DNA of 64,000 bases from HGM04593 sp045591315 (GCA_045591315.1 JAZNSN010000008.1:1-64000), one strand, 5' to 3'. Shown: positions 18,101-26,802, counted from the stretch's first letter. Notes: generated by a model from the letters alone, not told the origin. Numbers and translations: made by a program.

Positions 18101-18893
18101 CTACGGCATGTCGGCCGACCGTCGTGAAAAGTCGGGCGTGCGTGCTGCCATTATCCGTGAGAAGGGTACTAACGGTGAGCGTGAGATGGCATACGCGATG
18201 TATCTTGCAGGTTTCGATGTGAAGGACGTTACCATGACCGACCTTATCAGCGGCCGCGAGACTCTCGACGAGGTGAACTTCATTGTGTTCTGCGGCGGCT
18301 TCTCTAACTCCGACGTGCTCGGCTCTGCCAAAGGATGGGCCGGAGGCTTCCTCTTCAATCCTAAGGCAAAGGCTGCTCTCGACCGTTTCTACCAGCGTGA
18401 GGATACCTTGTCGCTCGGTATATGCAACGGTTGCCAGCTGATGATGGAGCTTAACCTCATCAACCCTGAATATGCAGAGCGCGGACGCATGCTGCATAAC
18501 GATTCTCACAAGTTCGAGTCTTCGTTCGTGGGTGTGAATATTCCTGAGAACAACAGCGTTCTGTTCGGTTCGCTCTCAAACAGCCGTCTTGGTGTGTGGG
18601 TAGCGCACGGTGAAGGCAAGTTCTCTTTGCCTTACGATGCCGAGAAGTACAACATTGTGGCACAGTATGCCTATGAGGGATATCCTGCCAATCCGAACGG
18701 TTCGGACTATAATGTTGCTGCACTTGCAAGTGCCGACGGCCGTCATGTGGCAATGATGCCTCACCCTGAGCGTGCAATATTCCCATGGCAGTGTGCCACA
18801 TATCCGGCAAATCATCTTGCCGATGATGTTACTCCATGGATTGAGATATTCCGCAATGCTTATAACTGGGTAGCAGGTAAAGCTGAAAAGTAA
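15189..18893 (+). CDS. purL: Phosphoribosylformylglycinamidine synthase (large fused type)
   Basis: 1,234 residues. It converts FGAR, ATP and glutamine to FGAM in step four of purine synthesis. The ATG at 15189 (MIYFFSTPGHTVIATQ) is chosen; the frame before it is non-coding in character. Seen: the N-terminal PurS-like and linker region (LTDSEVFGFAQINSEHCRHKIF), the first AIRS-like domain (KAETHNFPTTVEPFNGASTGTGGEIRD), the second AIRS-like half (VPTGKDSLSM), and a C-terminal class I glutaminase. In the glutaminase the nucleophile is in LGICNGCQLM and the catalytic His-Glu in MMPHPERA. This is the single-chain type, not the separate PurS/PurQ/PurL type. It ends at a 14-bp terminator stem. Confidence 0.97.
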   Translation: MIYFFSTPGHTVIATQANNALTAADIEKLCWLYGEATPIESEAMEGFFVGPRREMITPWSTNAVEITQNMGLEGIVRIEEYFVVKDENAEYDPMLQRMYRGLDQKIFTVDIEPKPIEFIEDLDSYNEQEGLALSKEEIDYLHRVEEELGRKLTDSEVFGFAQINSEHCRHKIFGGTFIIDGEEMPSSLFAMIKRTTNENRNSIISAYKDNVAFAQGPVVEQFAPADHSIPDYFVIKDIETVISLKAETHNFPTTVEPFNGASTGTGGEIRDRMGGGKGSWPIAGTAVYMTSYPRTYNDRKWEEVLPVRKWLYQTPEQILTKASNGASDFGNKFGQPLICGSVLTFEHKENDEVYGYDKVIMLAGGVGYGTRRDCLKGAPEKGNKVIVMGGDNYRIGLGGGSVSSVDTGRYSSGIELNAVQRANAEMQKRAYNVVRALCEDDTNPVVSIHDHGSAGHVNCLSELVEECGGLINMANLPVGDSTLSAKEIIANESQERMGLLIKEDAIEYVRKVAERERAPMYVVGETTGDARFAFEQADGKRPFDLSVSQMFGSSPKTYMVDKSVERHYKDAEYDAGKIEEYLTDVLRLEAVACKDWLTNKVDRSVTGKIARQQCQGEIQLPLSDCGVVTLDYRGKKGIATSIGHAPQAGLADPAKGSVLAVSEALTNIALAPLSNGIRSISLSANWMWPCRSQEGEDARLYRGVEALSDFCCALKINVPTGKDSLSMTQKYPDGTKVISPGTVIVSAGGEVSDVRKVVSPVMVNEPKSAFYHIDFSFDHLRLGGSAFAQTLNCIGDDVPTVANPEYFAEAFEAVQRLVKEGIVLAGHDISAGGLITALLEMCFANTTGGMEIDLNNMAENDIVKLLFAENPALVIQVADKDKCRMQEILDEAGICFVKIGTPCEKRQIAVAKDKRTRLFDIEHYRDVWFDSSYLMDLKQSFNGCASERLKNYKNQPLRFRMPARFNGMLSSYGMSADRREKSGVRAAIIREKGTNGEREMAYAMYLAGFDVKDVTMTDLISGRETLDEVNFIVFCGGFSNSDVLGSAKGWAGGFLFNPKAKAALDRFYQREDTLSLGICNGCQLMMELNLINPEYAERGRMLHNDSHKFESSFVGVNIPENNSVLFGSLSNSRLGVWVAHGEGKFSLPYDAEKYNIVAQYAYEGYPANPNGSDYNVAALASADGRHVAMMPHPERAIFPWQCATYPANHLADDVTPWIEIFRNAYNWVAGKAEK

Positions 18894-18913
18894 AAACTGA
18901 AAACAAATGACAG

Positions 18914-18957
18914 TCAAGGGGAATTAAGGAGCTTGAATCTGCTTTAGTTCCCCTTGA
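18914..18957 (+). terminator. purL terminator
   Basis: TCAAGGGGAATTAA (18914-18927) pairs with TTAGTTCCCCTTGA (18944-18957) with one T-G wobble, followed by TTCTCTTTAT. Confidence 0.75.
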
Positions 18958-18988
18958 TTCTCTTTATAGAACTTATGTTCCAAAGATA

Positions 18989-19534
18989 ATGACAACATCA
19001 CTCCTTAAACTGTTCACGACCTTCTTCCGCATAGGGCTCTTTACCTTTGGCGGCGGATATGCCATGGTTCCTCTCATCGAGCGCGATGTGGTGGAAAAGA
19101 ACGGTTGGGTTGGCAAGGACGATTTTATCGACCTGTTGGCTGTAGCTCAGTCGGCTCCGGGAGTGTTTGCAGTGAATATGGCTGTCTTCATCGGCTATAG
19201 GCTGCGAGGAAAGCGCGGTGCGCTTGCTGCGTCATTGGGCTGTGTGCTTCCGTCGGTGGCTATAATCCTTCTTATAGCACTCTTCTTCCGCAGCTTCCGT
19301 CATAATGAAGTCGTAAACAATATATTCCTGGGAATAAGGCCAGCTGTTGTGGCCTTGATTGCCGTGCCTGTATTCAATGTTGCAAAATCGGCCAAATTGA
19401 GTTGGGCGACGCTGTGGATACCGGTGTTGTCGGCACTGCTTATAGTCCAGTTCGGAGTTTCGCCAATCTATGTGATAATTGTGGCCGGGGTAGCCGGTTT
19501 TATATATGGTAGAATAGGGAGGGGCAGAGCATGA
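18989..19534 (+). CDS. Chromate transporter family protein, first half of a split pair
   Basis: 181 residues with about five to six membrane helices. Seen: the CHR domain N-terminal motif FGGGYAMVPLIERDVVEK, then LAVAQSAPGVFAVNMAVFIGY with the conserved QxxPGxxxxN core. In known systems, short CHR proteins work as pairs that assemble with opposite topology, equal to one full-length ChrA. Family members export chromate, though many homologues have other or unknown anions. The stop overlaps the next gene's start as ATGA. It begins 31 nt after the purL terminator stem. Confidence 0.87.
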   Translation: MTTSLLKLFTTFFRIGLFTFGGGYAMVPLIERDVVEKNGWVGKDDFIDLLAVAQSAPGVFAVNMAVFIGYRLRGKRGALAASLGCVLPSVAIILLIALFFRSFRHNEVVNNIFLGIRPAVVALIAVPVFNVAKSAKLSWATLWIPVLSALLIVQFGVSPIYVIIVAGVAGFIYGRIGRGRA

Positions 19535-20121
19535 TTATATTTCTGGAACTTTTCTATACTTTCATAAAAATAGGCCTCTTCTCTTTCGGGGGCGGGTACG
19601 GTATGATTTCTGTCATCCAGGCAGAGGTGGTTACCCGTCATGCATGGCTCACAGCGTCGGAGTTTACCGATATCGTTGCGATAAGCCAGATGACGCCGGG
19701 CCCGATAGGCATAAACTCGGCAACCTATGTGGGATATACTGCTGTCTTCAATGCTACGGGTTCCGAGATACTAGCCGTCGCAGGCTCGCTTGTGGCCTCT
19801 TTCGCTGTTATGCTCCCTTCAATAGTGCTGATGCTTATAGTGAGCCGTTACCTTATGAAATACAGCAAGCATAAGGTCGTGGATTCTCTCTTTTTGCTGT
19901 TGCGCCCGGTTGTGGTAGGTCTTATAGCATCTGCTGCGCTCCTCCTCATGACACGGGAGAACTTCGGTTCTTTCAGTGATACGCCTCTGCAGTTCTGGGT
20001 CAGCGTGGGGCTGTTCGTGGCTGCGTTTGCAGCGATGAAGTTCTTCAAGGTCAGCCCGATACTCATAATATTGCTTGCCGGTGCCTTCGGCGGAGTATTC
20101 TACGGGATAGCAGGAGAATGA
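19531..20121 (+). CDS. Chromate transporter family protein, second half of a split pair
   Basis: 196 residues, paralogous to the preceding gene. Seen: FSFGGGYGMISVIQAEVV near residue 16 and IAISQMTPGPIGINSATYVGY near residue 50, with several hydrophobic helices and an Ala/Gly-rich C-terminus. The four-base overlap with its partner suggests coupled, equimolar synthesis. The true substrate in this anaerobe-like organism is not known from sequence; chromate is the family label only. It converges with uvrA across a 94-nt gap with no clear terminator. Confidence 0.87.
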   Translation: MIIFLELFYTFIKIGLFSFGGGYGMISVIQAEVVTRHAWLTASEFTDIVAISQMTPGPIGINSATYVGYTAVFNATGSEILAVAGSLVASFAVMLPSIVLMLIVSRYLMKYSKHKVVDSLFLLLRPVVVGLIASAALLLMTRENFGSFSDTPLQFWVSVGLFVAAFAAMKFFKVSPILIILLAGAFGGVFYGIAGE

Positions 20122-20215
20122 GCCTGTAGCTGTGGAGTGTATCCATGCCATACAGGATAATTGGGGGATGACAAGAAAGTTTTGTTATCGACGGGTTTTG
20201 CAGTGAATCTTGTAT

Positions 20216-22993
20216 TTAAAGTTTTTCTTTCAGGAACTGTCCTGTGAATGACGCTTCGCACTTGGCTACCTCTTCGGGTGTGCCGCATGCAACAAGATTG
20301 CCGCCTTCATCGCCTCCTTCGGGGCCGAGGTCTATTATGTGGTCGGCACATTTCATTACGTCGATGTTGTGTTCTATCACCACAAGGGTGTGTCCGCGTT
20401 CAAGCAAACGCTCGAACGACTTCATGAGCTTCTTTATATCGTGGAAGTGCAATCCTGTTGTGGGTTCATCGAAGATGAACATTGTAGGACGGTCGCTCTG
20501 CTGGCTTAGATAATAGGCGAGCTTGACACGCTGGTTCTCTCCGCCTGAGAGTGTAGATGACGATTGCCCCATCTTGATGTAGGCAAGGCCTACGTCCTGC
20601 AGGGGCTGCAGATTCTCTGCAATACGCTTCTGTCCATGCTCCTGAAAGAAGTTGATGGCATCTCCGATGGTCATCTCCAGAATGTCGTGTATGTTCTTGC
20701 CGTGGAACTTGACTTCGAGAACCTCGTTCTTGAACCGTTTGCCGTGGCATGCTTCGCACTCAAGCTTAAGGTCGGCCATGAACTGCATGGAAACGGTAAT
20801 TGTTCCCTCGCCCTTGCACTCTTCGCATCGTCCGCCGTCGGAGTTGAACGAGAAATATCCAGCACCGAATCCTAGCTGTTTCGCAAGAGGCTGCTGAGCG
20901 AAAAGGTGTCTTATGTCGTCATATACCTTCAAGTATGTGACAGGGTTGGAACGTGAAGATTTGCCTATCGGGTTCTGGTCGATGAACTCTACACCGCAGA
21001 GCTGTTTCAATGCACCATCGACACCTTCGCACTGTCCGGGTGCATCGCAGGTGTTGCCGAAGTGGCGCATCAATGAACGGTACAGAATATCGCGCACAAG
21101 CGTCGATTTTCCCGAACCGCTGACACCGCTGACGACAGTGAACACGTTGAGCGGTATGTTTACGTCGATTCCTTTCAGGTTGTTCTCCCTTGCGCCTTTT
21201 ATGTTTATGAAATTGTTCGATGTGCGGCGATGCTTAGGTACTTCTATTGTCTCTTCTCCGAGCAGGTATTTCAGAGTGTAGCTGTTGCTGCCCTTCTCTA
21301 TGCCGTTCATGTCTCCGTGATAGACAATGTTGCCGCCGTATGAGCCGGCCTTAGGGCCTACATCTATTATATAGTCGGCAGCACGTATAATCTCTTCGTC
21401 ATGTTCTACCACAACAACGGTGTTGCCGAGGTCGCGGAGACGGTAGAGTACATTGATGAGCCTGCCGGTATCGCGGCTGTGGAGTCCGATGCTGGGCTCG
21501 TCGAGGATATACAATGAGCCTACAAGGGCACTGCCCAATGAGGTGACAAGGTTTATTCTTTGGCTCTCTCCGCCCGACAAGGTGTTGCTGAGACGGTTTA
21601 GTGTAAGGTAGCCCAAGCCTACATCGAGCAGACAGTCTATTCGATTGCGTATCTCTGTAAGGATTCGTTTGGCTATGGCAGAATCGTGCTCGTCAAGTAC
21701 AAGATTGTCGAAATGGTTCTTCAGCCTTGTTATAGGCATTTCGATGAGTTCGATGATGCTTGCACCTCCTACTTTTACGTAACTGGCCTCCTTCTTGAGG
21801 CGTGTGCCGTGGCAGGTAGGGCATATTGGCTTTCCTCTGTAACGGGCAAGCATTACACGGTACTGTATCTTGTACTGGTTGGCCTTGACCATGTTGAAGA
21901 AGTTGTCGATGCTGATACCTTCTCCGTACTCCTCTATCCACGGTCCTTTATGCCAAAGGTAGTCTTTCTGTTCCTGAGTAAGGTTGTAATAGGGTTCGAA
22001 AATAGGAAAGTTGTCTTGCGGTGCACGACGGCAGAACTCGTTCTTCCATTCGCCCATCTTCTCCCCCCGCCAGCAGAATACTGCACCGTCATATACGCTC
22101 AATGTCTTGTTGGGCACTACGAGGTCCTCGTCTATGCCGACAATGCGTCCGAATCCTTCGCAGTCGGGGCATGCTCCTATCGGTGAATTGAACGAGAACA
22201 TCTGTTCGGTAGGCTCTTCGAACTCCATTCCGTCGGCTTCGAACCGGATACTGAATGTGTGTGGCTTTTCCTCATCCATGAACTGTATCATGCATGTGCC
22301 GTTTCCCTCATAGAATGCAGTCTCGGCCGAATCAAGGAGTCTGCTTGCTGTCTCGTTGCTGTCGCTTACGCTTAGCCTGTCGATGAGCAACGAAGGCTTG
22401 TCGCCTTTCTTCGGTGCATACTCCTCAATGCGTATTATCTCTTTTCCTAATGCAATGCGGCTGAAACCTTGTTGAAGGTAAATCTGCAACTGGTCGGACA
22501 GGTCGCGTCCCTTACGTTTGGGGATTGGAGCAAGAAGCATGAATCTCGTTCCTTCCTGGCGTTGCTTCATGCACTCGACAAGGTCCTCTGGGCTGTTCTT
22601 CTTTACAAGACTTCCGCTTATGGGGGAGTAGGTCTTTCCTATGCGTGCGTAGAGCAGCTTCAGGTATTCGTATATTTCGGTGCTTGTACCCACTGTTGAA
22701 CGGGGGTTACGGTTGTTTACCTTCTGCTCAATGGCTATTGCCGGCGGAATGCCTTTGATGAAGTCGCACTCCGGCTTGTTCATCTGCCCCAGGAACTGGC
22801 GTGCATAGGATGAGAGTGACTCTACATACCTGCGTTGCCCTTCGGCATACAGAGTGTCAAAAGCCAATGACGATTTGCCGGAACCGGACAATCCGGTCAC
22901 GACAACAAGCTTGCCGCGTGGAATTTCTACATCGACATTCTTCAGGTTGTTTACCCGTGCACCTTTAATTGCAATATTCCTGTTCTGGCTCAT
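20216..22993 (-). CDS. uvrA: Excinuclease ABC subunit A
   Basis: 925 residues. It is the damage-recognition ATPase of nucleotide excision repair and loads UvrB. Seen: the first ABC Walker A GLSGSGKSS at about residues 34-42 and the first zinc module (CPDCEGFG, around residue 270). The UvrA-specific insert with CPTCHGTR follows, then the signature NTLSGGESQRINL and LYILDEPSIGLHSRD. The second half has GVSGSGKSTLV, CEECKGEGT and CEACHGKR zinc pairs, TLSGGENQRVKLA and IFDEPTTGLHFHD. All motifs look intact. Monocistronic, minus strand, divergent from the GHL10 gene. Confidence 0.97.
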   Translation of the reverse strand: MSQNRNIAIKGARVNNLKNVDVEIPRGKLVVVTGLSGSGKSSLAFDTLYAEGQRRYVESLSSYARQFLGQMNKPECDFIKGIPPAIAIEQKVNNRNPRSTVGTSTEIYEYLKLLYARIGKTYSPISGSLVKKNSPEDLVECMKQRQEGTRFMLLAPIPKRKGRDLSDQLQIYLQQGFSRIALGKEIIRIEEYAPKKGDKPSLLIDRLSVSDSNETASRLLDSAETAFYEGNGTCMIQFMDEEKPHTFSIRFEADGMEFEEPTEQMFSFNSPIGACPDCEGFGRIVGIDEDLVVPNKTLSVYDGAVFCWRGEKMGEWKNEFCRRAPQDNFPIFEPYYNLTQEQKDYLWHKGPWIEEYGEGISIDNFFNMVKANQYKIQYRVMLARYRGKPICPTCHGTRLKKEASYVKVGGASIIELIEMPITRLKNHFDNLVLDEHDSAIAKRILTEIRNRIDCLLDVGLGYLTLNRLSNTLSGGESQRINLVTSLGSALVGSLYILDEPSIGLHSRDTGRLINVLYRLRDLGNTVVVVEHDEEIIRAADYIIDVGPKAGSYGGNIVYHGDMNGIEKGSNSYTLKYLLGEETIEVPKHRRTSNNFINIKGARENNLKGIDVNIPLNVFTVVSGVSGSGKSTLVRDILYRSLMRHFGNTCDAPGQCEGVDGALKQLCGVEFIDQNPIGKSSRSNPVTYLKVYDDIRHLFAQQPLAKQLGFGAGYFSFNSDGGRCEECKGEGTITVSMQFMADLKLECEACHGKRFKNEVLEVKFHGKNIHDILEMTIGDAINFFQEHGQKRIAENLQPLQDVGLAYIKMGQSSSTLSGGENQRVKLAYYLSQQSDRPTMFIFDEPTTGLHFHDIKKLMKSFERLLERGHTLVVIEHNIDVMKCADHIIDLGPEGGDEGGNLVACGTPEEVAKCEASFTGQFLKEKL

Positions 22994-23112
22994 TCTTGCA
23001 CTCTCTTTGTTTAATTCTGCGAATTTACATAAAAAACAGCCACATTGTATCTCTTTCCATAAAAATAGATGATAAGAGATTGCTTTGATGCCAATTATAA
23101 CAATAATTTAGT

Positions 23113-23120
23113 TATCTTCG
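23113..23120 (+). promoter_or_regulatory. Near-consensus -7 of the GHL10 gene
   Basis: TATCTTCG differs from TAnnTTTG at one base and lies 24 nt before the ATG at 23145. The nearest TTTG is at 23084-23087, four or so bases too far. Confidence 0.35.
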
Positions 23121-23144
23121 CAATACTAAATAAAAATCAGAGTG

Positions 23145-24644
23145 ATGCAGTTCAGATATCTATTATTGTTAATGTCGTTTCTGCTTACAGTGTCGTGCAG
23201 TACACCTAAGCAGGCTGGTAAGGGTACCGTATCCAAAGATGATTATCCCAAGCGTGAGTTCCGCGGTGCATGGATTCAGGCTGTCAACGGACAGTTCCAG
23301 GGGATGAAGGAGAAGCAGATGAAGGATTATCTGGTAGAGATGCTCGATAATCTGCAGAAGGTGAATGTCAATGCAATCCTGTTCCAGGTGCGTGTCGAGG
23401 GCGATGCTCTTTATGAATCGCATTACGAGCCTTGGAGCCGCTTCATAACAGGCACGCAAGGAAATTCGCCGGGTTGGGACCCTCTTGCATTTATGGTAGA
23501 GGAGTGCCATAAACGCAATATGGAACTTCATGCATGGATAAATCCATATCGTGCACGAACGAAGGGTACCAAGTATGTAGCTCCTAGCCACATGAGCAAG
23601 AAACGTCCGGCAAATTTCATTGAGTATGAGGGACAGCTCTATTTCAATCCAGCATTGCAGGCGAACCGCGATCATATATGCGGTATTGTACGTGATATAC
23701 TGAACCGCTACGATGTGGATGGTCTGCATATCGATGACTACTTCTATCCCTATCCGGCGAAAGGCAAGGAGTTTGCCGATGAGCGTTGGTTCCGTGAGAG
23801 CGGAATGGAGAATAAGGGTGAGTGGCGCAGAGAGAATGTCAATCATCTTATATATCAGTTGCACCGTACCGTGCGTGAAGCAAAGCCGTGGGTAAAGTTC
23901 GGTGTCTCTCCATTCGGCATATACCGTAATGCCGGCAGTTGGGAAAAGGGCAGCAAGACCAAAGGGCTTCAGTGCTATGATGACTTGAATGCCGATGTAC
24001 TCAAATGGATAGATGAAGGTTGGGTCGATTACTGTATTCCGCAGGTATATTGGGAGATAGGTCATCCTGCGGCCGACTACGCTGAACTTGTGAAGTGGTG
24101 GGCTGAATATGCTTCGGGGCGTCCTCTTTATATCGGTCAGGATGTCAACCGTACAGTAAAGGCTAAGGGCGGTAACCAGATTGATGAGAAATATGCCATG
24201 CAACGTGCCGAAACGGGGATACAGGGCTCATGTTTCTGGGACGCTTCTTCTGCTGCCAATAATGTCGATGGCTACCGTGATTATCTTTCCAGCGGCATAT
24301 ACCGTTATCCGTCATTGATGCCTTTGTCACCGTTCATCGATAATAAGGCTCCTTCCAAGGTTGGAGGTATCAAGCTTATGGATGATGAAAAAGGGAAAAT
24401 ATTAGTGTGGCTACAAGGCAAGCAGGATACCGATGAAATGAACAGACCGCATCGTTATGTTGTATATCGGTTCGGCAAGAACGAAAGAATTGATATTAAG
24501 AATCCTGCAAATGTTGTAAGCATAACATCCGGTTCATTCTATAGAATACCGTCATCTCTTAAAGGTGAACATGTTTTTGTAGTAACAGTTCTCGACAGGA
24601 TGCAGAATGAGTCTGCCGGGGTCAAGTGTAAGGTGAAACTATAA
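23145..24644 (+). CDS. GHL10 (DUF187) glycosyl hydrolase-like lipoprotein
   Basis: 499 residues from the ATG at 23145; a GTG one codon earlier is also possible. Seen: a lipoprotein signal ending LLTVSC|ST, then the GHL10 TIM-barrel (YPKREFRGAWIQAV, NAILFQVRVEGDALYES, LHAWINPYRART, VDGLHIDDYFYPYPAKGKEF, VKFGVSPFGIYRN, WVDYCIPQVYWEIGH). After about residue 410 comes a fibronectin-III-like C-terminal module. Family knowledge: GHL10/YngK proteins are glycoside-hydrolase-like surface proteins; peptidoglycan or envelope glycans have been suggested but the substrate is unsettled. Placed in the envelope, and probably co-transcribed with the GNAT 8 nt downstream. Confidence 0.88.
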   Translation: MQFRYLLLLMSFLLTVSCSTPKQAGKGTVSKDDYPKREFRGAWIQAVNGQFQGMKEKQMKDYLVEMLDNLQKVNVNAILFQVRVEGDALYESHYEPWSRFITGTQGNSPGWDPLAFMVEECHKRNMELHAWINPYRARTKGTKYVAPSHMSKKRPANFIEYEGQLYFNPALQANRDHICGIVRDILNRYDVDGLHIDDYFYPYPAKGKEFADERWFRESGMENKGEWRRENVNHLIYQLHRTVREAKPWVKFGVSPFGIYRNAGSWEKGSKTKGLQCYDDLNADVLKWIDEGWVDYCIPQVYWEIGHPAADYAELVKWWAEYASGRPLYIGQDVNRTVKAKGGNQIDEKYAMQRAETGIQGSCFWDASSAANNVDGYRDYLSSGIYRYPSLMPLSPFIDNKAPSKVGGIKLMDDEKGKILVWLQGKQDTDEMNRPHRYVVYRFGKNERIDIKNPANVVSITSGSFYRIPSSLKGEHVFVVTVLDRMQNESAGVKCKVKL

Positions 24645-24652
24645 ATTTTCTT

Positions 24653-25114
24653 ATGAAGCAGGATGTAAGAATCTTTGAACTTGAACATGCTGATGAATGT
24701 TACGTAGTTGAAGTGAACAAGTTGCTTAAACAACTATCTTCCGCTCCAGCTCCGTTCGGTATATGTGAACTTGAAGCTATCGTGGCTTCTCCTTCTACTC
24801 ATCTTTTTATTCTTGAATGCGAGGGCAGTGTATCCGGTATGCTCACTCTGGGAGAGTATCTTGCACCCACGGGGCGCAAGATGTGGATAGAGGATGTTGT
24901 GGTGGATAATGCTATGCGTGGCCGTTCTTTAGGGCGTGCTTTGGTTGAACATGCAATAGAGTATGCCGGTGGTTTAGGGTGTGGAACACTTATGCTTACA
25001 TCTCGTCCGTCACGTGTTGCGGCGAATGCACTTTACCGCTCATGCGGTTTTGCATCTAAGGAGACTAATGTATATCGTATGCCGATTTTGTCTGGTGAGT
25101 CCGAAAAAGTCTAA
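24653..25114 (+). CDS. GNAT family N-acetyltransferase
   Basis: 153 residues. Seen: the GNAT fold with IEDVVVDNAMRGRSLGRALVEHAI (about residues 81-104). Its R-G-R-S-L-G-R-A element is the acetyl-CoA pyrophosphate-binding motif A (usual form Q/RxxGxG/A). Motif B follows as NALYRSCGFASKETNVYR. Such enzymes transfer acetyl groups from acetyl-CoA to an amine; the substrate cannot be told. It starts 8 nt after the GHL10 stop, so it is probably the second gene of that operon. It converges with a sigma-like gene 36 nt away. Confidence 0.85.
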   Translation: MKQDVRIFELEHADECYVVEVNKLLKQLSSAPAPFGICELEAIVASPSTHLFILECEGSVSGMLTLGEYLAPTGRKMWIEDVVVDNAMRGRSLGRALVEHAIEYAGGLGCGTLMLTSRPSRVAANALYRSCGFASKETNVYRMPILSGESEKV

Positions 25115-25150
25115 GGTTTACTTTTTGTTCATGTAAAATGTTGGACAGAA

Positions 25151-25786
25151 TCAGCTTTGTGTAATTTTTTTCAGATTCTGGATAAGTGCGAGCAATGCCC
25201 TATGTTTTGCTATTGCAATAGTGCTTTGGATTTTCTTCTGGGAGATATTACTGATATCGTTCTTGCTGTTGATGTATTTCCATACATGCGGAGCTGCCTC
25301 TATCATGCTTTTCTCATCAATGACAAGCAGTCTTAGTATAATTTGGTCTCGTTCGTTAAGCATATGGAATGCTTCCCATACAGGCGGCATCTCATGTTCC
25401 TCTTCTTGGGTGAAATCACCCAATTGTTCTATCAGAATGGTTGAGTCCGGCATAAACTCAATGTCAAGACGTTTCTTTTCTGCAATTTCCTTTTTAGTGA
25501 AATGATTTATAGCGCATCTTGCTATATAGCTGTATAAAGAAGCTCCATTTTTATTTTTCCATTGACGCAGAACACTCCAGTTGTCATTTGAAAGAAATTC
25601 ATACAACTCTCCGACCAAGTGCTTACTGTCGCACTGGTTGTAGAGAGTTGCAGATATGTAGTTAAGGAACTTCTTGCATTTGCTGTAAAAGAAATATTCA
25701 TGAAGTTCCTTGTTTATTGGAGTTGCAGTAAGTCCTTCAACAAGTTCTTTGTCATCAAGTTTTGCAAAGCTGTTTGTTCTATGCAT
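25151..25786 (-). CDS. Divergent sigma-70-like (ECF-type) RNA polymerase sigma factor
   Basis: 211 residues from the ATG at 25786; the TTG at 25789 gives one residue more. Seen: a region-2-like segment (LVGELYEFLSNDNWSVLRQWKNKNGASLYSYIARCAINHF, about 59-98) and a region-4-like segment (WEAFHMLNERDQIILRLLVIDEKSMIEAAPHVW, then AIAKHRALLALIQ). A linker lies between them. This matches a divergent sigma-like group frequent in Bacteroidales. No anti-sigma gene is adjacent. The start lies 3 nt after the stop of the lipoprotein upstream, so the two are almost certainly translated together. Predicted cytoplasmic; target promoters unknown. Confidence 0.7.
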   Translation of the reverse strand: MHRTNSFAKLDDKELVEGLTATPINKELHEYFFYSKCKKFLNYISATLYNQCDSKHLVGELYEFLSNDNWSVLRQWKNKNGASLYSYIARCAINHFTKKEIAEKKRLDIEFMPDSTILIEQLGDFTQEEEHEMPPVWEAFHMLNERDQIILRLLVIDEKSMIEAAPHVWKYINSKNDISNISQKKIQSTIAIAKHRALLALIQNLKKITQS

Positions 25787-25789
25787 CAA

Positions 25790-26716
25790 TTATTCTTTGA
25801 GAGTGATTGTGTACTCATCGTACACGGGAGATTCAGTATTGCCCTTTACAAGTCTTGAAGATATATCGTATGTGACTTCACCTCTGCTATTCTTCTTTAT
25901 AAGGCTATATGTGTTGTTTATCTTGAATGCAGTTGCAGTGCCGAAATCAAGTGATTTCTTTATAATTTCCGCTTCCTGCATAATGTATGGTGTTTCTATG
26001 CCGAAGTATCCTAAAGCCGCATATATGTTTGGGAATACATTGTTGTCCCTTTCACTTATTATGAATGGGAACATCGAAAGACCTTCGTACGGATACTGGT
26101 CTTTGCTGAAAGTATATTTGTATTCATTGGTCTCGTTTTCTCCGTTGTTAAGGTCAGTGAAGTCTTCTGACATCTTATCCAGCTTATATAATGTTCCCCA
26201 ATTATATTTGCGTGTAACCTTGTAATTGGCGTTTTCATAGCTGAATTCAATGCATTTGGCATCTTCGTATCTGAACTTTTGTGTTGTTATCTCATCGTTA
26301 TTGCCTTCTGTAGTATATGTTTCGATTTCAGTTATCAGACCGTTCTTGAATTTTACGATTTCAAACAGTTTGGTTTCATCTCCTGCTGAATTTATAATTG
26401 TCATATTGGCTGTCATTATGCCTCTTTTGCTATCGAAATTATTTACAGCAAATTTCCTTTTTTCCAGGATAACACCGTCTTTTTCGAAACTGTATTCATA
26501 ACTGCTTATGTCTCCGTTCTTGTCAATTGTAATGTCAGTCCATTTCTCTTCGCTGTATTGTTCTCCTTTAGCCTTCTTTATTACGATATCCTTTGGGCTG
26601 AACTTTTGCTTCTTTATAGGTGTGAGCTGGTCGTCACTGTCGCTGCCGCCACAAGATGTAACAGCGGCGAGAATCATCATCAAAGCTGTAAGCAGTATAG
26701 AAGATTTGTTTGTCAT
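25790..26716 (-). CDS. Lipoprotein of unknown function (DUF4595-like)
   Basis: 308 residues from the ATG at 26716 (MTNKSSILLTALMM). A longer frame adds 11 residues that disrupt the signal peptide. Seen: a lipobox LAAVTSC|GG and a short acidic linker SDSDDQ, then a repetitive beta-rich body. Its paired phrases (ISSYEYSFEKDG, TEIETYTTEGN, CIEFSYENANYKVTRKYNWG) resemble the strand repeats of DUF4595-type Bacteroidales surface lipoproteins; that assignment is tentative. It is the first gene of a two-gene unit with the sigma-like factor. A clean -7 element sits 26 nt upstream. Confidence 0.7.
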   Translation of the reverse strand: MTNKSSILLTALMMILAAVTSCGGSDSDDQLTPIKKQKFSPKDIVIKKAKGEQYSEEKWTDITIDKNGDISSYEYSFEKDGVILEKRKFAVNNFDSKRGIMTANMTIINSAGDETKLFEIVKFKNGLITEIETYTTEGNNDEITTQKFRYEDAKCIEFSYENANYKVTRKYNWGTLYKLDKMSEDFTDLNNGENETNEYKYTFSKDQYPYEGLSMFPFIISERDNNVFPNIYAALGYFGIETPYIMQEAEIIKKSLDFGTATAFKINNTYSLIKKNSRGEVTYDISSRLVKGNTESPVYDEYTITLKE

Positions 26717-26742
26717 GATATATAATATTGGATTAATGTTTG

Positions 26743-26750
26743 CAAACATA
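26743..26750 (-). promoter_or_regulatory. -7 element of the lipoprotein/sigma operon
   Basis: The minus strand reads TATGTTTG, an exact TAnnTTTG match, 26 nt before the preferred start at 26716. Confidence 0.5.
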
Positions 26751-26802
26751 CTTAAAAAAAATCTTTTATCACATTTCCTGCGACTAAAAAATGCAAAAAC
26801 GG

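Noticed and set aside
23169..24203. 344-codon minus-strand ORF
   Set aside because: Antisense to the GHL10 gene, which has a signal peptide and family motifs; no motif in the opposite frame.
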